Assembly: GCA_022573485.1 (NCBI GenBank)
Contig: JACZTW010000116.1
Coordinates: 1-10,841, forward strand
From: Planctomycetota bacterium
GTDB lineage: Bacteria; Planctomycetota; Phycisphaerae; UBA1845; CAIVHJ01
Reading direction: 5' to 3'
DNA: 10,841 nt
Below are positions 1-6,478 of this stretch, piece by piece. Both the position numbers and the translations under genes were made by a program. The notes below the pieces were generated by a model. It ran no database searches and had not been told where the DNA came from. It worked only from the letters and a program-made list of their open reading frames with translations. Position 1 is the stretch's first letter. The number at the start of each line of letters is the position of its first letter.

Positions 1-2
1 TG

Positions 3-2078
3 TCCTGCGATTACGAAGGCGGTTTGTACGGAGGTGAGGTCACGGACTGCTCGTCGACGTTTTGCGAGATCTGCGGCGACGGCGGCGGGGCGGCGCGCTG
101 CCCGGCGAAGGAATTCAACAAACTGACGGCGGACGACGCCGCAGCCTATGATCGGTTCGGGCACTCGGTAGCGATCGACGGCACGGTGGCGGTTGTCGGA
201 TCGCCTCTGGAGGACGATCCGGGCACCAATTCCGGCAGCGTGTACGTGACCCGCGGCTTCAACAATGACGCCTGCCTCGAGGAAATTAAAATCACTGCCC
301 CCGACGCAGCATGGTATGACCAGTTTGGGGCAGCGGTGGCGGTTGCGGGAAATTTCATTGTGGTCGGCGCGCCACTTGATGACGACAACGGGAGCAACTC
401 CGGCTCGGCTTACGTCTTCAAGTACGACGGAAGCACGTGGCAACCGGATGGTCCCAAACTCCGCGCCAGTGATGCCGCAAACAGTCATCGATTTGGCTGG
501 TCAGCGGCCATCAGTGGTGACGGGAGCGTGGCGGTGATCGGGGCCATTTACTACGATACCTCCGAAACTTTGTATCACGTAGGTTCCGCGTATGTGTTCC
601 GGCGTTATGAGGACAACTATGGTTGCGTGGACGCTCGGGATTGTCTCGCTATCGGACTGACAACGTGCAACGTGAACCGATTCTGTGACGGCGTGGCGTG
701 GGTTGAGGAGGCCCAGTTGTTGGCGTCCGATATGGGCTTTCTCGCTGAGTTCGGCAGCAATGTTGATATCGACTATGACGCGGACACAATCGTCGTCGGG
801 GCGCCGAAGGCGATTTTCTTCCCTGAGAATCTGGACTTCTCCGGACAAGCATACGTTTTTGAGTACGTGCTGAGCAGTTGGGTCGAGAAGGCGATACTCG
901 TACCGCTGAGCCCTATGCGGAATGATAAGAACTCGGTGTTGCCCATGCCCGTGTCGATCACCGATGCGGGCGATCTCGTGCTGGTCGGCTCGCCCTGGGA
1001 GGACAGCACGGGTGCTTGCATGGGTAGTGGGTTGTGCGAAACCGGGGCGGCGTATGTCCACAAGGAGCCTGTCGGAGGGTGGAGCGGCGTTGTCAATGAA
1101 GACGCCCGGATCACTTCGTGTGATCTGGATCTAATGGACAAGTTCGGCCGGTCCGTGGCCATCAGTGCCGTCGGCGATGTGGCGCTCGTCGGAGCACCGG
1201 ATGCGGGGGACGAGGCCGACGTCGGCGGTGCCACTTACGCCTATCGATTCAATGGGACTTTCTGGTATGAGGAGGCCAAGTTCACGGCCAGCGTGCAAGC
1301 TTATAACAACGATTACGGCTACGCGGTTTCTCTCAGCGACGACACCGGGCTGATCGGAGCACCCAGGGATGATCATGCGGGAACAGAATCCGGCGGTGCG
1401 TATGTTTTCCCCGGTGTCGGTGATTGCGATGCGACAGGGTCTCTCGATGTTTGCGAGATTTTGGCCGACCCCAGTGTCGATTTTCCGCTGGCGCACAACT
1501 GCTGCGAGACGGGGCACGGCACCGGTTGCAGCGATGAGGGGATCGAGGCTTGTGTCTGCGTCACCGACCCCTACTGCTGCGAAACATACTGGGATGATCT
1601 CTGTGTGGCCCACGTCGAGGATCCGGCTTTCGGCTGTACCGCGGCTTGTGGCGAGGGCAACGGCATTCCATATGCGTGCGAGGACTGCCCGGCGGATCTC
1701 GACGGCAATGGCGATGTCGGCCCGTTCGACCTGGCCCTGCTGTTGGGTGTCTGGGGACCCTGCACGGGCGGCTGTCCGGAGGATCTCAGCGGGGACTGCG
1801 TTGTTGGCCCGTTTGACCTGGCCATTCTCCTCGGTAGTTGGGGCCCCTGTCCGTCTCCGCCGGAGGCCCATTGGAACGGCGGACCGGACAAATTGGGCGC
1901 GCTGCGATTCGCGCTCGGTGGCGGCCCCGGTTGTCTATCGCTCGAAGAAGTGGTGCAGATGATGGGCTACGCCGACATCGGTGAGTTCATCGAATGGGTG
2001 CTGTCGGAGGTGCCCCCGGAGTGGGTTTATCAAGTGGCTCAGTTCGTGCTGTGGCTGATGGAGCATTGGCCTTGCTGA
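3..2078 (+). CDS. Secreted FG-GAP beta-propeller protein with Cys-rich block and dockerin-like motifs (5' end missing)
   Basis: The frame is open to the left edge with no convincing start, so the gene begins outside the window; the TTG at 24 is just the first start-like codon. Seven FG-GAP-type units are visible at roughly 111-249, 282-432, 456-606, 705-864, 883-1065, 1098-1260 and 1272-1410. Most follow the pattern 'A.D....FG.SVAI.GD..VVGAP..DD..G..SG.AYVF', and seven units would close one beta-propeller. A Cys-rich block follows (about 1498-1635, with CC, CVC and CC pairs). Next come two dockerin-like Asp-rich half-motifs (near 1694 and 1782, each ending GPFDLA.LLG.WGPC) and a helical-looking tail to the stop. 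Families of this style are extracellular or cell-surface proteins of Planctomycetota, so binding or adhesion is likely; no catalytic domain is seen. The signal peptide would lie upstream. The identity of the repeats is fairly sure, the biological role unknown. Confidence 0.85.
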   Translation, partial: SCDYEGGLYGGEVTDCSSTFCEICGDGGGAARCPAKEFNKLTADDAAAYDRFGHSVAIDGTVAVVGSPLEDDPGTNSGSVYVTRGFNNDACLEEIKITAPDAAWYDQFGAAVAVAGNFIVVGAPLDDDNGSNSGSAYVFKYDGSTWQPDGPKLRASDAANSHRFGWSAAISGDGSVAVIGAIYYDTSETLYHVGSAYVFRRYEDNYGCVDARDCLAIGLTTCNVNRFCDGVAWVEEAQLLASDMGFLAEFGSNVDIDYDADTIVVGAPKAIFFPENLDFSGQAYVFEYVLSSWVEKAILVPLSPMRNDKNSVLPMPVSITDAGDLVLVGSPWEDSTGACMGSGLCETGAAYVHKEPVGGWSGVVNEDARITSCDLDLMDKFGRSVAISAVGDVALVGAPDAGDEADVGGATYAYRFNGTFWYEEAKFTASVQAYNNDYGYAVSLSDDTGLIGAPRDDHAGTESGGAYVFPGVGDCDATGSLDVCEILADPSVDFPLAHNCCETGHGTGCSDEGIEACVCVTDPYCCETYWDDLCVAHVEDPAFGCTAACGEGNGIPYACEDCPADLDGNGDVGPFDLALLLGVWGPCTGGCPEDLSGDCVVGPFDLAILLGSWGPCPSPPEAHWNGGPDKLGALRFALGGGPGCLSLEEVVQMMGYADIGEFIEWVLSEVPPEWVYQVAQFVLWLMEHWPC

Positions 2079-2159
2079 TTTGAGCTGTGATCGCCCGATG
2101 ACGGGTTCGCGAGCGATCGGGGGGCAAGTTATACAAGTGGGCGCGTCCCACACGAGTAT

Positions 2160-2488
2160 GGTATGCGCGGAAGGAAGTGCGTGAAGAGTGAAGCGTGAAG
2201 AGTGGAAAGGGAAGATGGAACAGGGAATGCGGATTGCGGAATGGGGGACGGATAACGAGTCACGAACCACCAAGAACCTGAGTGGCCGAACAAAGCCATT
2301 TCGTCGTAAGCCGAAGGCCGCGAAGATGAAAAGTCCAAAATCCAAAGTCCAAATCGAAAGGAGGCCGGAGGGAATGCGGAATGGCGGATTTTGGATTGGG
2401 GAACGGCGGCGTCCTGAAGCTCGACACCCGAAGCCTGAAGGCCGCGCACGACTTACGAATCACGGACCGCGAATCACGGATTACGGCT
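2160..2488. repeat. Gene-free spacer made of word-like short repeats
   Basis: This stretch between two convergent genes has no plausible coding frame. It consists of recurring short words: gtgaagagtgaagcgtgaag near 2179, variants of gaatgcggaatggcgg near 2226 and 2372, ccaaaatccaaagtccaaat near 2335, aagccgaaggccgcg / aagcctgaaggccgcg near 2309 and 2431, and the exact 10-mer cgaatcacgg at 2456-2465 and 2470-2479. The 9-mer ccaaaatcc (2335-2343) has its inverse at 2386-2394. The style resembles the intergenic repeat vocabulary I associate with planctomycete-like genomes; that is recognition, not a search result. Function is unknown. Confidence 0.6.
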
Positions 2489-3877
2489 TCATGATTGGGC
2501 GAGGGCTTCGGGGTTGAGGTCGTAGCGTTTCATCTTCTTGTAGAGGGTGGTGCGGTTGATTTTGAGGGCGTCGGCGGTGGCCTGCCGGTTCCAGTTGTTG
2601 GCGCGGAGGGCGGCTTCGATGATGTGCTTTTCCGGTTCCTCCAGAGCGTCCTGGAGTGATTGCAGCTGATAGCTTTTGCCGGTGCGCAGGGTGGCGGCCT
2701 GCTGGAAGTTGGGGGGCAGATCGTCCACGCCGATGGTGGGTTTCTTAGTCAGCACCACCGCGCGGGCCAGGACGTTTTCCAACTCGCGAATGTTGCCGGG
2801 CCAATCGTGCTGTTGCAATAGTTCGAGCGCGGCGTCGTCGATCGAGGCGATTCTCTTTTGGAACTCCACGTTGTACTTGTTGAGGAAATGCTGGGCCAGC
2901 AATGGAATATCGCTCTGCCGCTGCGCCAGCGGCGGCAGCTCGATGGTGATCACGTTGATGCGGTAATACAAGTCCTGCCGGAATCGGCCGGCCTCGACTT
3001 CCTTTTGAAGATCAACATTGGTGGCCAAGAGGACACGCACGTCGGTGGTGAGCGTCTCGTTGCTGCCGACGGCTTCGAACTGTCGTTCTTGCATGACGCG
3101 CAGGAGCTTCACTTGCAGCCCGGGCGATGCTGTCGAGATTTCATCGAGAAAAATCGTTCCGCCGTCGGCGGCTTTGAACTTGCCGTCCTTGTCCGCGATC
3201 GCGCCGGTGAACGAACCCTTGATGTGGCCGAACAGTTCGCTTTCGAGCAGTGATTCGGGGATGGCGCCGCAGTTGACCTCGATGAACGGCTGATCGCGGC
3301 GTGTGCCGTGCTGGTGGATGGCCCGGGCGATGAGGCTCTTGCCGGTGCCGGAGTCGCCGGTGAGCAGAATGGTGACCCTGGAATCGGCGACGCTCTCGAT
3401 CAACTCGAAGATCTTGGCCATTTTGTAATCGAGTCCGACGATTTGCTCGAGGCCGGTGCGTTTGGCAAGTTGATCCTTGAGCGTGCGGTTTTCGGCGAGC
3501 AGGGCCTGCTGCTGGAGGGCGCGCTCGACGGCGAGTTTGACTTCGTCGTCGATGATCGGCTTGGTAAGGTAGTCGTAGGCCCCGAGTTTGATGGCGTCGA
3601 CGGCGCTTTCGATGGTGCCGTAGCCGGTGATGAGAATCGTGACCACTTCCGGATGCTTCTGGCGGATGGCCCGCAGCAGTTCGAAGCCGTCGGAATCGGG
3701 CAAGTTGACGTCGCTGATGACCAGCTTGAAGTTGCCGCGGGCGAGTTTTTCGAGGGCGGAGCGTGTGTCGCCCGCCTGATCGACGTCAAAGCCCTCGAGG
3801 CGCAGGAACTCGCCGAGGGAATCGAGAATGATGGCATCGTCATCGACGACCAGAATGGCGGGTTTATGGTCGGACAA
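2489..3877 (-). CDS. NtrC-family sigma-54-dependent response regulator
   Basis: A 462-residue protein in the classic NtrC order. The receiver domain (about 7-120) has the acidic pair at D12/D13, phospho-acceptor D56, T84 and K106. The AAA+ sigma-54 interaction domain (about 145-380) has Walker A GDSGTGKS at 174-181, the sigma-54 contact loop GSFTGA at 221-226, Walker B GGTIFLDE at 239-246, and GNIRELENV near its end. A Fis-type helix-turn-helix lies at about 416-452. When phosphorylated it should use ATP to open sigma-54 promoter complexes. The start is TTG at 3875-3877, chosen because AAAGGAG sits 6 nt upstream and the protein then begins directly with the receiver fold. It overlaps the kinase gene by 14 nt, so the kinase is its probable partner. 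Length is normal for the family. The regulon cannot be read from this window. Confidence 0.95.
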   Translation of the reverse strand: MSDHKPAILVVDDDAIILDSLGEFLRLEGFDVDQAGDTRSALEKLARGNFKLVISDVNLPDSDGFELLRAIRQKHPEVVTILITGYGTIESAVDAIKLGAYDYLTKPIIDDEVKLAVERALQQQALLAENRTLKDQLAKRTGLEQIVGLDYKMAKIFELIESVADSRVTILLTGDSGTGKSLIARAIHQHGTRRDQPFIEVNCGAIPESLLESELFGHIKGSFTGAIADKDGKFKAADGGTIFLDEISTASPGLQVKLLRVMQERQFEAVGSNETLTTDVRVLLATNVDLQKEVEAGRFRQDLYYRINVITIELPPLAQRQSDIPLLAQHFLNKYNVEFQKRIASIDDAALELLQQHDWPGNIRELENVLARAVVLTKKPTIGVDDLPPNFQQAATLRTGKSYQLQSLQDALEEPEKHIIEAALRANNWNRQATADALKINRTTLYKKMKRYDLNPEALAQS

Positions 3878-4943
3878 GCTGGGCTCCTTTGGCGTGTCGC
3901 GCGTCTGCGGGCAGACGCACTTCGAAGTGGGCGCCGCCTTGGGGTCGATTGACTGCGGTGATGGTCCCGCCGCAGCAACGCTCGATCAAATCACGGCAGA
4001 TCGCCAGGCCCAGGCCCGTGCCGGCGCCGGGAGCGCGGGTGGTGAAGAACGGTTCAAAGACTTGCTCGGCGGCGGCGGGCAGGCCCGGGCCTGTGTCTTC
4101 GAAAATGACGACGAGATCGCCGCTTTCCCGTCGTGCGGTGATGGTCAGCGTGCCGCCTTCGGGCATGGCTTCGAGGGCGTTCTTGGTCAAGTTGCAGAAC
4201 ACTTGAAACAGTTGGGCGCTGACCGGCTGGATCAACGGGCAATCGTCCACTTGCTGAACGATTTGCACGCCGGCCGTTGCGGCGGCGGACTTCATCAGCT
4301 TGAGAACGTCCTCGACGATTTCCCGGATGCCGGCTTGTTGGCGCGTGGCCGGCTTGGTCCGTGAGAATTCGAGGAGGTCGCGCGTGATGTGGATCATGCG
4401 CATCAGGCCGGTCTTTGATTCGTCGAGATAGCGGCGCGTTCTGGATTCTTCGCTATGCTCGGGCGCGGCGATGGCCAGGTTGATGTAGCGCAGGATGCCG
4501 TCGAGCAAGTTGTTGAGTTCGTGGGCCACGCGCGAGGTCAGCGCCCCGACAGTGGCCAGTTGCAGCGACTTGGCGAATTCGGGATCGTCCTTTACGGCGG
4601 CGATTGAGCGGCGCGCGATTACAATACAGCCGGTCGGGGCGTCGCTGTCGTTTAAGCACAGTGGTTGGCAATCGATGGTGAGTGATGCGTGGCTGCACGC
4701 GACTTCATCAAATGCCGCCGCATCGCCCGTGGCGATGACCTTTTGGATCGCATCCGACAAATCGAAGGCCTCGCCGTTGGCGCTGAGGGCATCGAACAGT
4801 TCAAACGCCGAGTCGCCCTCGCCGAACAGGGTCCGGGCGGCTGCGTTCTCCTGCACGACTTGCAGGCGCGGATCGACGATCACGATCGCCGGTTCACCCG
4901 TCGCTGTTTCGGCGTGGGCCGGTGGGTTGTTGTTCTGACGCAC
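3864..4943 (-). CDS. Soluble PAS-containing histidine kinase (NtrB-like)
   Basis: A 359-residue sensor kinase without a membrane segment, so probably cytoplasmic. Residues about 17-112 look like a PAS-type fold (start 'PAIVIVDPRLQVV'). The dimerisation/phospho-acceptor helix has H141 in VAHELNNLLDGI. The ATPase domain shows the N box NLTKNALEAM at 251-260, G1 box DTGPGL at 283-288, the FEPFFTTR segment and the G2 motif GTGLGLAI. It should autophosphorylate H141 and pass the phosphate to D56 of the regulator encoded immediately downstream. The start is GTG at 4941-4943, with GGAG 8 nt upstream on the minus strand. The input signal is unknown; the PAS region has no obvious cofactor-binding signature. 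The gene is divergent from alanine dehydrogenase. Confidence 0.93.
   Translation of the reverse strand: MRQNNNPPAHAETATGEPAIVIVDPRLQVVQENAAARTLFGEGDSAFELFDALSANGEAFDLSDAIQKVIATGDAAAFDEVACSHASLTIDCQPLCLNDSDAPTGCIVIARRSIAAVKDDPEFAKSLQLATVGALTSRVAHELNNLLDGILRYINLAIAAPEHSEESRTRRYLDESKTGLMRMIHITRDLLEFSRTKPATRQQAGIREIVEDVLKLMKSAAATAGVQIVQQVDDCPLIQPVSAQLFQVFCNLTKNALEAMPEGGTLTITARRESGDLVVIFEDTGPGLPAAAEQVFEPFFTTRAPGAGTGLGLAICRDLIERCCGGTITAVNRPQGGAHFEVRLPADARHAKGAQLVRP
3884..3890 (-). promoter_or_regulatory. Shine-Dalgarno deciding the TTG start of the response regulator
   Basis: On the minus strand AAAGGAG precedes the TTG at 3875-3877 with a 6-nt spacer. It lies inside the last codons of the kinase gene, which fits translational coupling of the two proteins. 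Confidence 0.75.
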
Positions 4944-4968
4944 AGCAGGGTCTCCATGAGACGCGTAC

Positions 4969-4984
4969 GTTGCCGCGGGGCAAC
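4969..4984. other. Perfect 6-bp hairpin in the kinase leader
   Basis: GTTGCC, loop GCGG, GGCAAC. It lies about 26-41 nt upstream of the kinase GTG, inside its presumed 5' leader. It could be an operator or mRNA hairpin, but it is short and nothing else supports a role. Confidence 0.3.
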
Positions 4985-5136
4985 AGCGTGCTCCGGGTCC
5001 GGGAGTGTTCGCTCCGAAGGGGTTGAACTCCCGCTGGCATCATCGGCCAGATCCGTGATGCAGTGAATGAACGATCCATGTTGCCGGGGGACAGCACGGG
5101 AGCGGCTATCGGACGGTGGGCCTTTGCGGGGCGGAT

Positions 5137-5165
5137 TTGCGTTGCTGTATCGAGGCAACTATATT
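5137..5165 (+). promoter_or_regulatory. Candidate sigma-70 promoter for alanine dehydrogenase
   Basis: TTGCGT at 5137-5142 and TATATT at 5160-5165 are separated by 17 nt. The -10 matches the TATAAT consensus at five of six positions; the -35 matches only its TTG half clearly. It would give a start near 5172 and a leader of about 160 nt. It is the best match I found by eye in the divergent spacer. I saw no sigma-54 (-24/-12) site there. Confidence 0.4.
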
Positions 5166-5247
5166 GGCGGGCGTATCTTGACGTGGGATGGGGTACGATT
5201 GCGCCGGGATCGAGGCCATTGCGGTGTTGGTGGCGTCGCGCAGGCTG

Positions 5248-5276
5248 TCTTCGACCCTGAGGCTCAGACCCGAAGG
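5248..5276 (+). promoter_or_regulatory. Bipartite hairpin in the ald leader
   Basis: An outer stem CTTCG/CGAAG (plus a T-G wobble), a symmetric ACC/ACC internal loop and an inner CTGA/TCAG stem with a GGC loop. A second small stem (AGCC-TGC-GGCT) follows at 5279-5289. Both lie 44-85 nt upstream of the TTG start. There is no match to a riboswitch class I know. Confidence 0.3.
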
Positions 5277-5318
5277 GAAGCCTGCGGCTCGTTGACCCCT
5301 GTGGGATGCAAGTTGTTC

Positions 5319-5324
5319 AGGAGG
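5319..5324 (+). promoter_or_regulatory. Shine-Dalgarno deciding the TTG start of ald
   Basis: AGGAGG with an 8-nt spacer to TTG at 5333. An upstream in-frame ATG at 5306 would place this strong ribosome site inside the gene and add nine residues that the family lacks. Confidence 0.75.
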
Positions 5325-5332
5325 CGATTGTC

Positions 5333-6439
5333 TTGATCGTTGGTGTGCCGAAGGAAATTAAGGTTCACGAATACCGGGTAGGTCTGCTGCCTGCGGGTGT
5401 GGAGGAACTTCGCGCCCGGGGGCACGAAGTGCTGATCGAGACCCACGCGGGCGACGGGTGCGGGTTCTCGGACGAGGATTACGCCGCCGCCGGCGCGGAG
5501 ATCGTCGCCGGGCCGGCTGACGTCTACAGGCGGGCCGATATGGTGCTGAAGGTCAAGGAGCCCCAGCCGAAGGAAATCAAGCTGATTCGGCCGGGGCAGA
5601 CGATTTTCACGTTTTTTCACTTCGCGGCGGACCGGAATCTGACGGAAAGCGTGCTGGGCACGAAATGTATCGCCGTGGCATACGAAACAATCACAGACGG
5701 CCAGGGTCGCCTGCCGTTGCTCACGCCGATGAGCGAGGTCGCCGGCAAAATGAGCATTCAAGAAGGCGCCAAGTATCTCGAGCGTCCCATGATGGGCCGC
5801 GGGATTCTGCTGGGCGGCGTGCCGGGCGTGGAGCCGGCGGAGGTGCTGATTTTGGGCGGCGGCATCGTGGGCACGTGTGCGGCGAAGGTGGCTGCCGGGC
5901 TGGGCGCGCGGGTGCTGATCGCGGACATCAACCTGGACCGGCTGCGCTACCTCGATGATGTCATGCCCGCGAACGTGCATACGATCTACAGCAACGCCTA
6001 CAACCTCCGGCGCTACGCCCGGACGGCGGATCTGGTGATCGGGGCCGTGCTGATCCCCGGCGCCAAGGCGCCGCGGCTGATCACGCGCGAGTACTTGAAA
6101 CTAATGCAGCCGGGTGCGGTGATTGTTGACGTGGCTGTGGATCAGGGCGGCTGTTGCGAGACCACGAAGCCGACCACGCATGAGGATCCGACGTTCATCG
6201 TGGATGGGATCGTGCATTATTGCGTGGCCAACATGCCGGGTGCGGTGGGGCGAACCTCGACCATCGCGCTGACCAATGCGACGCTGCCTTACGCTCTGCG
6301 GCTGGCGGACCTGGGCTATCTCGAGGCTGCGCGGCAGGATCCCGGCATCGCCGAAGGAGTCAACATGGCAGAAGGCAGGATCACCAACCGGGCGGTGGCC
6401 GATACATTTGATATGGAATATGCGCCTCTAAAACCGTGA
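5333..6439 (+). CDS. ald: Alanine dehydrogenase
   Basis: NAD-dependent L-alanine dehydrogenase, which interconverts L-alanine with pyruvate and ammonium in the cytoplasm. Read from the TTG at 5333 it is 368 residues, the usual family length, and begins MIVGVPKEIKV like its relatives. With this start the key residues fall at the positions known from characterised alanine dehydrogenases: R15, K75 and H96 for substrate, S134, D198 for NAD, D270 and N300. The Rossmann glycine motif GGGIVG is at 175-180, after the N-terminal catalytic half. No key residue is missing. The AGGAGG 8 nt upstream supports the TTG start. The next gene begins 39 bp downstream on the same strand and may be co-transcribed. 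The direction favoured in vivo (alanine catabolism or ammonium assimilation) cannot be told from sequence. Confidence 0.97.
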   Translation: MIVGVPKEIKVHEYRVGLLPAGVEELRARGHEVLIETHAGDGCGFSDEDYAAAGAEIVAGPADVYRRADMVLKVKEPQPKEIKLIRPGQTIFTFFHFAADRNLTESVLGTKCIAVAYETITDGQGRLPLLTPMSEVAGKMSIQEGAKYLERPMMGRGILLGGVPGVEPAEVLILGGGIVGTCAAKVAAGLGARVLIADINLDRLRYLDDVMPANVHTIYSNAYNLRRYARTADLVIGAVLIPGAKAPRLITREYLKLMQPGAVIVDVAVDQGGCCETTKPTTHEDPTFIVDGIVHYCVANMPGAVGRTSTIALTNATLPYALRLADLGYLEAARQDPGIAEGVNMAEGRITNRAVADTFDMEYAPLKP

Positions 6440-6478
6440 TTGTTCGGGCCGGACCCGCTCGCGGAAGGACGGTTGCTG

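Noticed and set aside
1131..1871. 246-residue minus-strand frame inside the FG-GAP protein
   Set aside because: Shadow of a repeat-bearing gene whose plus-strand translation is clearly meaningful.
2089..2118. GATCGC...GCGATC hairpin after the FG-GAP protein as a terminator
   Set aside because: The stem encloses an asymmetric loop and no T-run follows, so intrinsic termination is not supported. It may still protect the 3' end.
3308..3952. 214-residue plus-strand frame opposite the response regulator
   Set aside because: Acidic Gly/Ala/Val-rich shadow typical of GC-rich antisense frames; the regulator motifs are on the other strand.
5178..5199. TTGACG (5178-5183) with TACGAT (5194-5199) as the ald promoter
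   Set aside because: The spacer is only 10 nt, too short for a sigma-70 promoter; TTGCGT-N17-TATATT just upstream is better.
5067..5336. 89-residue plus-strand frame before alanine dehydrogenase
   Set aside because: It overlaps the strong ald ribosome site and start, has no ribosome site of its own and no recognisable motif; the promoter and leader reading fits better.
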